Positions 1 through 11,457 are shown, counted from the stretch's first letter. The stretch: 64,000 bases of DNA from UBA1757 sp963617485 (GCA_963617485.1 CAVEPA010000004.1:62001-126000), one strand, 5' to 3'. The notes: a model not told the origin generated them from the letters alone. Program-made: numbers and translations.

Positions 1-88
1 CGTCTTGGCTGGCCGCCTGCAGAAAGGCTTCGGCATCGGCCCCCAATAAAGCCCGCATTTGGGCAAGGAAATCTTCGGGCAGCTTCAT
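1..88 (-). CDS. RsmF/RsmB-type rRNA (cytosine-C5) methyltransferase, N-terminal fragment
   Basis: Only the first 29 codons lie in the window; the gene runs off the left edge. They read MKLPEDFLAQMRALLGADA and onward, which resembles the start of Bacteroidales NOL1/NOP2/Sun-family 16S rRNA m5C methyltransferases, where a short helical leader precedes the catalytic domain. The ATG lies 12 nt downstream of the mazG stop on the same strand, so it is probably co-transcribed with mazG. No catalytic motif is visible, so the name rests on the leader alone. Confidence 0.55.
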   Translation of the reverse strand, partial: MKLPEDFLAQMRALLGADAEAFLQAASQD

Positions 89-100
89 GCGCAACAAAAG

Positions 101-895
101 CTAGCGGTAAAGGTCCTTGCTTTGGTCGTAGAGGGCATCCATCTGTTCCAAGGACATATCCTTAAGCTCCAATCCTTGTTCCTTAGCCTTGGTTTCCACA
201 TAGTTAAAGCGGTTGCGGAACTTGCGGTTGCTGGCTTCCAAAGCGTTGTCGGGATTGATTTTATACAGACGCGCCACGTTTATGAGCGAAAACAACAAAT
301 CGCCGAACTCCATTTCGAGTGCTTGTTTGTCGGTGGAATCGGCCAGCATTTCGGCCTGCACTTCGGCGGTTTCTTCCTTCACCTTTTCCCAAGCATCTTC
401 CTTGTGCTGCCAATCGAAGCCCACACCACGCACCTTGTCTTGCATACGGTAAGCCTTAATCAACGATGGCAGACTGTCGGGCACTCCCGAAAGCACCATC
501 TTGTTGCCGTCTTTCTCGCGCTGCTTGAGTTTCTCCCAGTTGTTTTCCACATCGCTGGCCGTTTCTACCTGCACATCGCCATAGATATGCGGATGACGGA
601 ACTTCAGCTTGGCGCAGACGCTTTCCAGCACGTCTTGAATGTCGAACAGATGTTGCTCATCGCCCACTTTGGCGTAGAAGACAATGTGCATAATGATGTC
701 GCCCAATTCCTTGCAGACATCGTGATAGTCTTTGTGCAACAGTGCCTCGTTCAGTTCAAAACATTCCTCTATGGTAAGGGGGCGGAGACTTTCGAAATCC
801 TGTTTTTTGTCCCAGGGGCATTTTTCCCGCAGACAGTCCATAATATCAAGCAATTGGCCAAAGGCCTCCATCTTGCTTTCTTTGTTGTGCATCAT
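101..895 (-). CDS. mazG: Nucleoside triphosphate pyrophosphohydrolase MazG
   Basis: This house-cleaning enzyme hydrolyses (d)NTPs to NMP and pyrophosphate, and in E. coli it also lowers ppGpp. The 264-residue protein carries two MazG helical domains, as in E. coli MazG. The first has the metal-binding EECFE near residues 43-47 and ELGD near 63-66; the second has KEETAE and EFGD in the C-terminal half. The motif REKCPWDKKQ near residue 23 is typical. The first ATG is used here; Met2 or Met9 (MEAFGQL) are also possible. It precedes the methyltransferase gene and diverges from valS. Confidence 0.92.
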   Translation of the reverse strand: MMHNKESKMEAFGQLLDIMDCLREKCPWDKKQDFESLRPLTIEECFELNEALLHKDYHDVCKELGDIIMHIVFYAKVGDEQHLFDIQDVLESVCAKLKFRHPHIYGDVQVETASDVENNWEKLKQREKDGNKMVLSGVPDSLPSLIKAYRMQDKVRGVGFDWQHKEDAWEKVKEETAEVQAEMLADSTDKQALEMEFGDLLFSLINVARLYKINPDNALEASNRKFRNRFNYVETKAKEQGLELKDMSLEQMDALYDQSKDLYR

Positions 896-996
896 TCCGG
901 TTTTTCTTTGCCGCGAAGGTAACTCTCGCGAGAAAAACCGCCAAACAAATTCATCAAAAGATTAGCTTTTTATAGCGGATACACAGAAAAAATCAG

Positions 997-1004
997 TACT
1001 TTCG
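997..1004 (+). promoter_or_regulatory. Candidate Bacteroidota promoter for valS
   Basis: TACTTTCG matches the TAnnTTTG -7 element at seven of eight positions and lies about 68 nt before the valS ATG. No clear TTTG -33 element was seen. The 176-bp divergent region between mazG and valS holds nothing else recognisable. Confidence 0.4.
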
Positions 1005-1071
1005 CGTTTTCGTATGATGGGCAGAATGTAACATCAAGAAACAATATTAACAAATTATATATCAGAACATT

Positions 1072-3768
1072 ATGGAATTACCATCCAAGTACTCTCCCGC
1101 AGATTGTGAGGGAAAATGGTACGATTATTGGGTAAAGCACAAACTCTTCCATTCCGAAGTTGACGGACGTGAACCTTATACTATCGTTATTCCGCCGCCA
1201 AACGTGACGGGTGTGCTTCATATGGGGCATATGCTCAACAACACCATTCAGGACATTCTTGTACGTCGTGCCCGTATGCAAGGCAAAAATGCCTGCTGGG
1301 TACCCGGCACCGACCACGCCTCCATCGCTACCGAAGCTAAGGTGGTGAACAAGCTGGCCGCACAGGGCATCAAGAAGAGCGACCTCACGCGCGAAGAATT
1401 CCTCAAGCATGCCTGGGCTTGGACTGAAGAGCACGGAGGCATTATCCTTAAACAACTACGACGTTTGGGGGCCTCCTGCGACTGGGACCGCACCGCCTTC
1501 ACCATGGACGAAAAGCGCAGCCAATCGGTGATTAAGGTGTTCGTAGACCTTTACGACAAGGGTTTGATTTACAGAGGCCTGCGTATGGTCAATTGGGATC
1601 CCAAGGCCAAGACCTCACTCAGCAACGAAGAAGTCATCTACCACGAAGAAAAAAGCAAGCTCTATTACCTTAGATATTATTTGGCCAACGATGACATGAG
1701 CGGCGAGACTGGCCAGGAAGGCGAAGTGGTACACCGCGATGCCCAAGGACACCGTTATGCAGTGGTGGCTACCACACGTCCCGAGACCATTATGGGCGAT
1801 ACGGCCATGTGCATCAATCCCAAAGACCCCAAAAACCAATGGTTGAAGGGCAAGAAGGTTATCGTGCCGCTGGTGGGCCGCGAGATTCCCGTTATCGAAG
1901 ACCGCTATGTGGATATCGAATTCGGTACCGGCTGTCTGAAGGTAACGCCCGCACACGATGTCAACGACTACATGCTGGGCAAGAAACACCAACTGGAAAC
2001 CATCGACATTTTCAATGCAGACGCCACCATCAGCCCGGCAGCCGGACTTTACGTCGGCATGGACCGCATGGTAGTGCGCAAACAGATTGCCATCGACTTG
2101 GAACAGGCCGGTTTGATGGAAAAAGTGGAAGATTACACCAACAAGGTGGGTTATTCGGAGCGTAACGCCGACACGGCCGTTGAACCCCGTCTGTGCAAAC
2201 AGTGGTTCCTGTCTATGCAACATTTTGCCGACATCGCGCTGCCGCCCGTTATGGAGAACCGTCTGAAGTTCTATCCGCCCAAATACAAGAGCACCTACAA
2301 AAACTGGCTCGAAAATATCCAAGACTGGTGCATCAGCCGTCAGCTCTGGTGGGGCCATCGTATTCCAGCCTACTATCTTCCCGGACAAAGCGACGAAGAG
2401 GAAGAGCGTTTCGTGGTTGCCGAAAATCTGGAGCAGGCGCTGGCCAAGGCTCGCCAGATTAAGGGCTACGAAAACATTCAGGCCGAAGATTTACGTCAGG
2501 ACGAAGACGCGCTCGACACTTGGTTCAGCTCGTGGCTCTGGCCTATCTCGCTGTTCGACGGCATCAACAACCCGGGCAACAAGGAAATTGAGTACTACTA
2601 CCCCACTTCCGATTTGGTGACAGGCCCCGACATCATCTTCTTCTGGGTGGCTCGTATGATTATGGCCGGCTATGAATATCTGGGCGATATGCCTTTCAAG
2701 AACGTATACTTTACGGGTATTGTCCGCGACAAGTTGGGCCGCAAGATGAGCAAGAGTCTAGGTAACTCGCCCGACCCCATCGAGCTGATTGATACTTACG
2801 GAGCCGATGGTGTGCGTATGGGCATGATGCTTTCGGCCCCTGCCGGCAACGACATTCTCTTCGACGTAGCTCTTTGCGAACAGGGCCGCAACTTCAACAA
2901 CAAAATCTGGAATGCCTTCCGCCTTATCAAGGGCTGGCAGGTGGACGAGACACTGGCACAGCCCGAATCGTCGCGTATTGCCGTTGCCTGGTTCGATGCC
3001 CAGCTGAAGAAGGCCACAGCCGAAATGGACGACCTGTTCTCGAAATACCGTCTGAGCGAAGCCTTGATGTGCGTCTACAAGCTTTTCTGGGACGAATTCT
3101 CATCGTGGTATCTAGAGATGGTGAAACCTGCCTACCAGCAGCCCATCGATGCCACTACGCTGAAGGCCACGCTACATTTCTTCGAGCAGCTCTGCCTGCT
3201 GTTGCACCCCTTTATGCCTTTCATCACCGAGGAGTTGTGGCAGAATATCGAAGAGCGCGCCGAAGGTGCCAGCATCATGACCCAGCAACAGGCCAAGGTG
3301 GAAGCTTACGACCAAAACATCATCGACGATGTGGAAGAAGTGAAGGCCATCATCGCCGGTATCCGCACCATCCGTTTGGAGAAGAACCTGCCCAACAAGA
3401 ACCAGCTCAGTTTGGAGGTGATTGGCAACTACAAGGAATCTTATCGTAGCGTCATCATGAAGATGGCCAATTTGGACAAGATAGAACGTGTGGCCGCCAA
3501 ACAGCCCACCGCAGCCGCTTTCATCGTGGGTACCACCGAGTTTTCGGTGCCGCTTGGCGATATGATAGACAAGGAGGCCGAGACCAAGAAGCTGCAGGCT
3601 GAACTGAGCTATCTGGAAGGTTTCCGTGCCTGCATTCTCAAGAAATTGGGCAACGAGAATTTCGTAAACCGGGCACCGGCTGCCGTTATCGAGGCTGAAC
3701 GCAAAAAGCTCTCCGACAGCGAAAGCAAAATCAGTGCCATCAAGGATAGCCTTGCCGCACTGGCCTAG
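1072..3768 (+). CDS. valS: Valyl-tRNA synthetase
   Basis: It charges tRNA-Val in the cytoplasm. This is a class I synthetase of 898 residues, a normal length. The HIGH-type signature appears as PNVTGVLHMGHML near residue 44, and the KMSKS loop as GRKMSKSLGNS in the middle of the protein. The large CP1 editing insertion (TTRPETIMGDT) is intact. The end, rich in Lys, Glu and Ala, is the tRNA-binding coiled coil of bacterial ValRS. The gene stands alone between its own promoter region and a strong palindromic terminator. Confidence 0.97.
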   Translation: MELPSKYSPADCEGKWYDYWVKHKLFHSEVDGREPYTIVIPPPNVTGVLHMGHMLNNTIQDILVRRARMQGKNACWVPGTDHASIATEAKVVNKLAAQGIKKSDLTREEFLKHAWAWTEEHGGIILKQLRRLGASCDWDRTAFTMDEKRSQSVIKVFVDLYDKGLIYRGLRMVNWDPKAKTSLSNEEVIYHEEKSKLYYLRYYLANDDMSGETGQEGEVVHRDAQGHRYAVVATTRPETIMGDTAMCINPKDPKNQWLKGKKVIVPLVGREIPVIEDRYVDIEFGTGCLKVTPAHDVNDYMLGKKHQLETIDIFNADATISPAAGLYVGMDRMVVRKQIAIDLEQAGLMEKVEDYTNKVGYSERNADTAVEPRLCKQWFLSMQHFADIALPPVMENRLKFYPPKYKSTYKNWLENIQDWCISRQLWWGHRIPAYYLPGQSDEEEERFVVAENLEQALAKARQIKGYENIQAEDLRQDEDALDTWFSSWLWPISLFDGINNPGNKEIEYYYPTSDLVTGPDIIFFWVARMIMAGYEYLGDMPFKNVYFTGIVRDKLGRKMSKSLGNSPDPIELIDTYGADGVRMGMMLSAPAGNDILFDVALCEQGRNFNNKIWNAFRLIKGWQVDETLAQPESSRIAVAWFDAQLKKATAEMDDLFSKYRLSEALMCVYKLFWDEFSSWYLEMVKPAYQQPIDATTLKATLHFFEQLCLLLHPFMPFITEELWQNIEERAEGASIMTQQQAKVEAYDQNIIDDVEEVKAIIAGIRTIRLEKNLPNKNQLSLEVIGNYKESYRSVIMKMANLDKIERVAAKQPTAAAFIVGTTEFSVPLGDMIDKEAETKKLQAELSYLEGFRACILKKLGNENFVNRAPAAVIEAERKKLSDSESKISAIKDSLAALA

Positions 3769-3795
3769 TGCCGGCGCAGCGGGTGCGTAACGCAA

Positions 3796-3835
3796 GGAGG
3801 GCGGCCTAAGTCCGATGGACTTACGGCCGCCCTCC
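3796..3835. terminator. Bidirectional palindromic terminator between valS and gdhA
   Basis: GGAGGGCGGCC pairs with GGCCGCCCTCC, and inside it TAAGTCC pairs with GGACTTA across a GAT loop. That gives an 18-bp stem with a single bulged C. It sits between the convergent stops of valS and gdhA and is followed on the plus strand by a short AT-rich stretch. Confidence 0.75.
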
Positions 3836-3879
3836 CGTTATTTATCGCTCAGCTCTTTGAAGCTTTGGAACTTTCGCGT

Positions 3880-5217
3880 TTATCCTAGATAACCTTGGTC
3901 GAGCATAGCTTGTGCAACTTTCATGAAACCGGCCACATTGGCACCCTTCATGTAGTTGATATAGCCGTCGGGCTGCTTGCCATAGCGCACACATTGCTGA
4001 TGGATATCGGCCATAATGCGATGTAGACGCTCGTCCACTTCCTGGGCCGACCAAGAGATGTGCATGGCGTTCTGGGTCATTTCCAAACCGGAAGTTGCCA
4101 CACCGCCGGCATTGACAGCTTTGCCAGGGCCATAAAGAATCTTATTCTCGATAAAGGTATTGATGGCTTCGGGCGTACAGCCCATATTGGAGATTTCGCC
4201 TACGCAGATAACGCCATTAGCCACCAAAGCCTTGGCATCTTCTTCGTTGAGTTCGTTCTGCGTTGCACAAGGCAGGGCGATATCCACTTTCTGTTCCCAG
4301 GGCTTGCGTCCGGCGTAGAACGGTACATGGAACTTGTCGGCAAAGGGAGCGATAACGTCATTGTTTGCGGCACGAAGCTCCAACATATAGGCTATCTTTT
4401 CATCGTTCAGACCATCGGCATCGTAAATGTAACCGTCAGGACCGGAAAGCGTCACAACCTTGGCACCCATCTGGGTAGCCTTGGTAGCAGCGCCCCATGC
4501 CACATTGCCGAAACCGGAAATAGCTATCCGCTTGCCTTCAATACCCTTGCCGGCAGTTTCCAGCATCTGCTTAACGAAATACAGACCACCGAAACCAGTT
4601 GCTTCGGGACGTATCAGCGAGCCGCCGAAGGCCAGGCCCTTGCCAGTGAGCACACCCGTATTTTCGCGGGCCAGCTTCTTATACATGGCATATAGGTAAG
4701 CCACTTCGTGAGCACCTACGCCGATATCGCCGGCAGGAACGTCGGTATTGGGGCCGATATTGCGCCAAAGTTCCAGCATAAAGCTATGGCAGAAACGCTG
4801 TATTTCAGCTTGAGACTTGCCACGGGGGCTGAAGTCGGAACCACCTTTGCCACCACCCATAGGCAGCGTTGTGAGCGCATTCTTAAAGGTCTGTTCGAAG
4901 CCCAGGAACTTCAGGATAGACAAGGTTACCGATGCATGGAAACGCAAACCGCCCTTGTACGGACCGATGGCATTGTTGAACTGTACGCGGTAGCCGGTGT
5001 TGATTTGGATTTCGCCCTTATCGTCTACCCAGGGCACCTTAAAGGTAAAGATGCGATCGGGTTCCACCAGACGTTCCATGATTTTGGCTTTTTCAAACTC
5101 AGGATGCTGGTTATAGACATCTTCAACACTCAATAAAACCTCGTGTACAGCTTGCAGGTACTCTTGCTCTCCCGGATGCTTAGCCTCCAAACGAGCCATA
5201 AATTGTTCGGTATTCAT
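3880..5217 (-). CDS. gdhA: Glutamate dehydrogenase (NADP-type)
   Basis: It catalyses reductive amination of 2-oxoglutarate to glutamate, the main ammonium assimilation route in many Bacteroidales. The 445-residue protein has the hexameric-type layout. The substrate pocket PMGGGKGGSDF near residue 120 contains the catalytic lysine, followed by GDIGVGAHE, then the Rossmann segment ISGFGNVAWGA. Length and motifs match the E. coli GdhA class, so NADP(H) use is inferred from family similarity. It is monocistronic, with its own promoter and a shared terminator. Confidence 0.95.
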   Translation of the reverse strand: MNTEQFMARLEAKHPGEQEYLQAVHEVLLSVEDVYNQHPEFEKAKIMERLVEPDRIFTFKVPWVDDKGEIQINTGYRVQFNNAIGPYKGGLRFHASVTLSILKFLGFEQTFKNALTTLPMGGGKGGSDFSPRGKSQAEIQRFCHSFMLELWRNIGPNTDVPAGDIGVGAHEVAYLYAMYKKLARENTGVLTGKGLAFGGSLIRPEATGFGGLYFVKQMLETAGKGIEGKRIAISGFGNVAWGAATKATQMGAKVVTLSGPDGYIYDADGLNDEKIAYMLELRAANNDVIAPFADKFHVPFYAGRKPWEQKVDIALPCATQNELNEEDAKALVANGVICVGEISNMGCTPEAINTFIENKILYGPGKAVNAGGVATSGLEMTQNAMHISWSAQEVDERLHRIMADIHQQCVRYGKQPDGYINYMKGANVAGFMKVAQAMLDQGYLG

Positions 5218-5241
5218 AATTAATGCATAAAGATACGTTCA

Positions 5242-5249
5242 CAAATATA
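5242..5249 (-). promoter_or_regulatory. Candidate gdhA promoter (-7 element)
   Basis: On the minus strand the bases read TATATTTG, a perfect TAnnTTTG, about 25 nt before the gdhA ATG. A TTTG lies 22 nt further upstream, slightly wider than the usual 19-21 nt spacing. Confidence 0.5.
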
Positions 5250-5333
5250 CTCGCCTTTAGCATAGGTGATGCAAAGGAATTATTAAATTTCCGTTAGAAA
5301 ACGCAATAATTGTAAAAATAGAAGAACCGGTTG

Positions 5334-7319
5334 TCAATCAGCCTGTTTCTTTTTCAATACCGTATAGATAAAGTAGCCGATAAGAGCTGCGTACATAACG
5401 ATAGACAGCACTTCGGCACCGGTTCCCTTGTTCCAGTCGGTCATCATCCAGTCAATACCGCCAAAGCGCAAAGCGGCACTTACCACACCCATTAAGGCAC
5501 CGCCGGCGATGAAACCGGAAGCGATGAGTGTTCCTTTTTCCTTACGAGCAGCGTTCAGTTTGGCATCCTTAGAACGCGTGGAAACCAGCCAGTTGATAAA
5601 ACCGCCTACAACCAGAGGGATGTTCAGCTGGAAAGGAATGAACATACCCAAGGCAAAGGCCAGCACGGGCACATGGAAGAAATTAAGCACCAGAGCCAGT
5701 ACAGCACCAGTGGCGTAGAGGAACCAAGGTGCACCCGTACCCGACATCAAGGGGTCAATAACAGCCGCCATGGCATTGGCTTGCGGAGCCACCAGCGCAT
5801 TGTCGCCTACGAAACCGTAAGTTTTGTTCAGGATGATAAGCACACCGCCCACGGTCAGGGCCGAAACCAAAGTGCCAAGGAACTTCCAAGTTTGCTGCAC
5901 AGCCGGGGTCGAACCCAACCAGTAACCGATTTTGAGGTCAGTGATGAAACCACCGGCCATCGACAAGGCTGTGCAGACAACGCCGCCCATAATCAAGGCG
6001 GAAACGATACCGGTGCTACCCTTCAGACCTACGGCGACCATAATCACCGAAGCCAAAATCAGCGTCATCAGCGTCATGCCGGAAACGGGGTTGGAACCCA
6101 CAATGGCAATGGCGTTGGCGGCCACCGTCGTAAAGAGAAAAGCGATGACGGCCACCACCAAAATGCCTACCACGGCGTGCAACAGATTGAATTCCATTAC
6201 ACCGAAGAAGAAAAAGGCGAACACGGCCAGCAAAGCCACAATAACACCGATGATAATCACTTTCATGGAAAGGTCGCGACGGGTGCGCAAAACTTCGGCG
6301 CTGGGCTTCTGCGACTTGTTGCCTTTCATTTCGTTGGCAGCCAAGCCCACGGCACCCTTGATGACAGGCCAAGACTTGACTATGCCGATGATACCGGCCA
6401 TGGCAATGCCTCCGATACCGATATGACGGGCAAAGTTGGAGAAGATGGCCTCGGGCGACATGCCGGCCACAGCATCGGTGACAGCGGGATTGAGCATCTG
6501 CAGGAACTCATCGCCCAGCAAAGGCAGCAAGGGCACGATAACGAACCACACCAAAGCCGAACCAATGGTGATAATGGCGGCGTACTTCAGACCTACGATA
6601 TAGCCCAGACCCAACACGGCCGCACCTGTATTGATGCTGAACACCAGCTTGGCTTTGTCGGCTAGGGCCACGCCCCATGAGCAGACGCGCGAGGTGAAGT
6701 TCTCGGTCCAAAGCCCGAAGGTAGCTACGATAAAATCGTACAGACCGCCGATAAGGCCTGCGAAGATGAGCGGTTTGGCTTGCCCGGCACCCTTTTCGCC
6801 AGACATCAGCACCTGCGTCGTGGCCGTTGCTTCGGGGAAGGGATATTTGCCGTGCATATCCGAAACGAAATACTTGCGGAAAGGAATCAAGAACAGAATG
6901 CCCAACACACCGCCCAGCAACGAACTGAGGAACACCTGCATAAAGTTGACGGTCATGTCGGGATACTTGCTTTGCAGGATGTAGAGCGCGGGCAAAGTAA
7001 AGATAGCTCCGGCCACAATGACACCCGAGCAAGAACCGATAGATTGGATAATGACGTTTTCGCCCAGGGCGTTCTTACGTTTAGCCACACTGGAAAGGCC
7101 AACGGCAATAATGGCGATAGGAATGGCGGCTTCGAAAACCTGGCCAACTTTCAATCCCAGATAAGCCGCTGCAGCCGAAAAGAGTACAGCCATCAGCAAG
7201 CCCCAGGTCACCGACCAGGCATTCGCTTCGGGATACTTCTTGTTGGGCGACATCACGGGGTCGTACACTTCGCCGTCTTCCAAAGGACGGTAAGCGTTTT
7301 CGGGTAATTCTGTCTTCAT
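5334..7319 (-). CDS. OPT-family oligopeptide/metal-chelate transporter
   Basis: This inner-membrane secondary transporter belongs to the oligopeptide transporter (OPT) superfamily, whose members carry small peptides or metal chelates. The 661-residue protein is mostly hydrophobic helices. The N-terminal block NAWSVTWGLLMAVLFSAAAAY and the motif GKYPFPEATATTQVLMSG are characteristic of bacterial OPT proteins. A basic cytoplasmic loop lies mid-protein (KGNKSQKPSAEVLRTRRD). The substrate cannot be told from sequence. It follows aroE by 30 nt on the same strand and may be read from the glnS operon; gdhA downstream has its own promoter. Confidence 0.9.
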   Translation of the reverse strand: MKTELPENAYRPLEDGEVYDPVMSPNKKYPEANAWSVTWGLLMAVLFSAAAAYLGLKVGQVFEAAIPIAIIAVGLSSVAKRKNALGENVIIQSIGSCSGVIVAGAIFTLPALYILQSKYPDMTVNFMQVFLSSLLGGVLGILFLIPFRKYFVSDMHGKYPFPEATATTQVLMSGEKGAGQAKPLIFAGLIGGLYDFIVATFGLWTENFTSRVCSWGVALADKAKLVFSINTGAAVLGLGYIVGLKYAAIITIGSALVWFVIVPLLPLLGDEFLQMLNPAVTDAVAGMSPEAIFSNFARHIGIGGIAMAGIIGIVKSWPVIKGAVGLAANEMKGNKSQKPSAEVLRTRRDLSMKVIIIGVIVALLAVFAFFFFGVMEFNLLHAVVGILVVAVIAFLFTTVAANAIAIVGSNPVSGMTLMTLILASVIMVAVGLKGSTGIVSALIMGGVVCTALSMAGGFITDLKIGYWLGSTPAVQQTWKFLGTLVSALTVGGVLIILNKTYGFVGDNALVAPQANAMAAVIDPLMSGTGAPWFLYATGAVLALVLNFFHVPVLAFALGMFIPFQLNIPLVVGGFINWLVSTRSKDAKLNAARKEKGTLIASGFIAGGALMGVVSAALRFGGIDWMMTDWNKGTGAEVLSIVMYAALIGYFIYTVLKKKQAD

Positions 7320-7349
7320 ATCAATCGTTTTAGTGAGATGTAAATAAAC

Positions 7350-8165
7350 TTATTGTTGCCAAATGCGCCAGGCTTCCTCGGCCTGCCTATGCAACATTTC
7401 CAGACCGTTTTTGACGAACGCGCCCCGGGTCTTGCCCATTTTCATAAACAGGGTCTCTTGAGGATTGTACACCACATCGTACAGCAGATGGTAAGGTTGC
7501 AGATACTGATACGGAATGTCGGGGCAAGCCTCTGTCTTGGGACTCATACCCAAAGGCGTGGTATTGACAATGATGCTGTACTCGGCCATAATGGCTTCAT
7601 CCAGTTCGGTGTATGCTAGCAGTCCCTGCCCCGCCCTACGTGAGACGAACTGCAAAGGGATATCGAGCTGTTGCAGGGCGAAGGCCACCGCCTTGCTCGC
7701 GCCGCCCGTTCCCAATACCAAGGCTTTTAGGGGATGGAAACTATTGCTACCAAAGCCCGGATAAGAGCCCGGCACTATCCACTGAGCCGCCGCATAGCGC
7801 TCCTGCAAGATGGGAAGAAGGGGTTCCAACGAATCGCGAAAGCCTACGTAATCGCTGTTGTAACCGCAAAGCCGCCGGCTTTCGCCCTCGCGTTCCACAC
7901 GAATGACATTCACCGCCCCCATAGCCTCCGCTTCGGGCGAAAGCCAATCGAGATACGCAAGCACCGCTTCTTTGTAGGGTATGGTCACGTTCAGGCCTTT
8001 CAGGGCAGGGTGCGCCGTCAGCAAAGCAGGCAGTTCGTCTATGTGCTGCAAAGGATAGAGCTCGTAGCGGGCATCAATTCTCTCTCGTTCGAATTTCCCA
8101 TTAAAATAGTCACTCGAAAAAGAATGTCCCAAAGGATAGCCTATCAGTCCGTATTGCGCTGTCAT
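7350..8165 (-). CDS. aroE: Shikimate dehydrogenase
   Basis: It performs NADPH-dependent reduction of 3-dehydroshikimate to shikimate in the aromatic amino-acid pathway. GHSFSS near residue 13, NVTIPYKE with the catalytic Lys65, GYNSD with Asp105, and the nucleotide-binding GTGGAS near residue 152 are all present. At 271 residues it is longer than the roughly 248 usual in Bacteroidales. The extra length is a proline- and glycine-rich insertion at about residues 122-145, just before the Rossmann domain. The ATG overlaps the stop of the upstream TPR gene (ATGA), implying coupled translation. Confidence 0.94.
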   Translation of the reverse strand: MTAQYGLIGYPLGHSFSSDYFNGKFERERIDARYELYPLQHIDELPALLTAHPALKGLNVTIPYKEAVLAYLDWLSPEAEAMGAVNVIRVEREGESRRLCGYNSDYVGFRDSLEPLLPILQERYAAAQWIVPGSYPGFGSNSFHPLKALVLGTGGASKAVAFALQQLDIPLQFVSRRAGQGLLAYTELDEAIMAEYSIIVNTTPLGMSPKTEACPDIPYQYLQPYHLLYDVVYNPQETLFMKMGKTRGAFVKNGLEMLHRQAEEAWRIWQQ

Positions 8166-9538
8166 GATGCAAGTTCCTTAAGAATGTCGTCGTAAAGTTG
8201 TCGCGCCTGCGGGTCCTTAGCCAGGGCTCGTCTCAAATAGCGTTCACATTGCTCCGTATCGAGCAGCATATGATAGCAGAGCGCCATGCAAAGCTGCAAG
8301 TTGGGCATATCCTTGCCACTGTCTTCCATCTGTTGAAAGATTTCCAAAGCCAAGGTATAATCGCCCGTCTGGAAATAGAGGTTGCCCAAGGCAAAGAGTT
8401 CTTCAGCACCGGGGTCTTTAACGCCTTCGAGCGCCTGTTTGTAAGCCATTATAGCCGCATCGAACTGACCCAGGTTCACCAACAGTTCGGCCATACCCAC
8501 CCAAATATCTTTATTGGTGGGGTTGATTTGCAAAGCCTGCTCGTAATAGGACATGGCTTGCGCCGGTTCGTTGCGTTGCGCCAGACAATAGGCAATGCCC
8601 ACACAGGCCATATCATCTTCTGGATTAAGTTCGAAAGCCTTGCGGTACCATTCGATGGCCTGGTCGAAATCGTTCTGGTATTCGTAACATTCGGCCAGAC
8701 AACCGGCCAAATCGCCCAAGCCCAAGGATGTCGACTCATTGTCGTGCTGCAGCAGTTCGTAAGCCTGCGTGTAGCATTCGATGGCTTTGGGATAGTTGTT
8801 GAGCCGGCCGTAGGCATGACCCAGTTCCACACAGATGTTCAAGTCGGGACTGTCAGCGGCCGCGGCGGCGAATTCCAAGGCATTCGCCGCCTCTTGCGGA
8901 CGGTTCAGGTTCAAATAGGTAGAACCCAGACGCGTCCAAGCCTGCACATTGAAGGGGTCTTCGTCGAGCCAACGCTGATAATAATCTATGCTCGCTTCGC
9001 TGTCTCCCCGCAGGTAACAAAGCTCAATGGCCTGTTCATACAGTTCCTCATCTTTGGGATTGTCGGCCAAACCCTTGTCTACAAAGACCTTGGCCTTGTC
9101 GTAGAGGTCGTAATGCATCAGTACCTCAGCCACATCGGAACAATAAAGGTAAAGTTCGTCCGTTTCTTGCGTCAGATGACGATTGAAAATCTCCAAGGCC
9201 TCATCTCGACGGTTCAGGGCCAGATAAACCGAGGCCAGCATCAGCTCGCTGTCTTCGTTCCGGGGCAGGTGTTGCACAAGCCTGAGCGCATCCTTGGGTC
9301 GCCCGCACTGCAAGAGCCAGGCGGCTTTCTTGAGCAGGATAAACTCGTTGTTGGGATGTATAGACAATGCCAACTCTATCAGTTCGGCTGCCGTTGCGTT
9401 GTCGTTTTCGAGCAGGTAATGCTCAATAAGACGTTCAAAATCGTTGGCATCCAAATAGATAGATTCTCCCCTGCTGCGCAGCTGTTCGTAACGGCGCACC
9501 AGCGACTGAAGATGGGCATCGGCTGCTTTATGCTGCAT
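8162..9538 (-). CDS. Tetratricopeptide-repeat protein
   Basis: The 458-residue soluble protein is built almost wholly of TPR helix-turn-helix repeats, roughly ten or more; GLGDLAGCLAECYEYQND and the unit AIEWYRKAFELNPED are clear examples. It has no signal peptide or catalytic domain, so a cytoplasmic protein-interaction role is likely, but the partner is unknown. It lies 8 nt after glnS and overlaps aroE by 4 nt, so it is inside a glnS-TPR-aroE operon. TPR proteins of this length next to housekeeping genes are common in Bacteroidales. Confidence 0.85.
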   Translation of the reverse strand: MQHKAADAHLQSLVRRYEQLRSRGESIYLDANDFERLIEHYLLENDNATAAELIELALSIHPNNEFILLKKAAWLLQCGRPKDALRLVQHLPRNEDSELMLASVYLALNRRDEALEIFNRHLTQETDELYLYCSDVAEVLMHYDLYDKAKVFVDKGLADNPKDEELYEQAIELCYLRGDSEASIDYYQRWLDEDPFNVQAWTRLGSTYLNLNRPQEAANALEFAAAAADSPDLNICVELGHAYGRLNNYPKAIECYTQAYELLQHDNESTSLGLGDLAGCLAECYEYQNDFDQAIEWYRKAFELNPEDDMACVGIAYCLAQRNEPAQAMSYYEQALQINPTNKDIWVGMAELLVNLGQFDAAIMAYKQALEGVKDPGAEELFALGNLYFQTGDYTLALEIFQQMEDSGKDMPNLQLCMALCYHMLLDTEQCERYLRRALAKDPQARQLYDDILKELAS

Positions 9539-9546
9539 TCGGCGCT

Positions 9547-11292
<1,746 letters not shown>

Positions 11293-11323
11293 ATGCTCTG
11301 TTTTAGGTTCTTCAATAAGCAGG

Positions 11324-11355
11324 CAAAAATAGTATTCGATACACGCAATTGCAAA
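11324..11355 (-). promoter_or_regulatory. Promoter of the glnS operon
   Basis: On the minus strand a TTTG -33 element is followed, after 20 nt, by TATTTTTG, a perfect TAnnTTTG -7 element. This is one of the best matches in the window and supports the downstream glnS start. Confidence 0.6.
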
Positions 11356-11390
11356 CCCCAACCCGCTTTTTCTGAAAAAGCATCATTAAT

Positions 11391-11420
11391 TTTTTCCGAC
11401 CGGAAATTAAACTATCTTTG
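11391..11420 (+). promoter_or_regulatory. Promoter of the AT-rich outer-membrane receptor gene
   Basis: TATCTTTG is a perfect -7 element at the right end, with a T-rich -33-like block about 17 nt upstream. It lies 37 nt before the ATG and back-to-back with the glnS promoter. Confidence 0.55.
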
Positions 11421-11457
11421 CGCCAACAATCTAGTATTCATTCAAAAACACCACACT

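Noticed and set aside
59..922. Long plus-strand open frame opposite mazG
   Set aside because: It is antisense to a gene with clear MazG motifs, has no recognisable domain, and lacks a promoter of its own.
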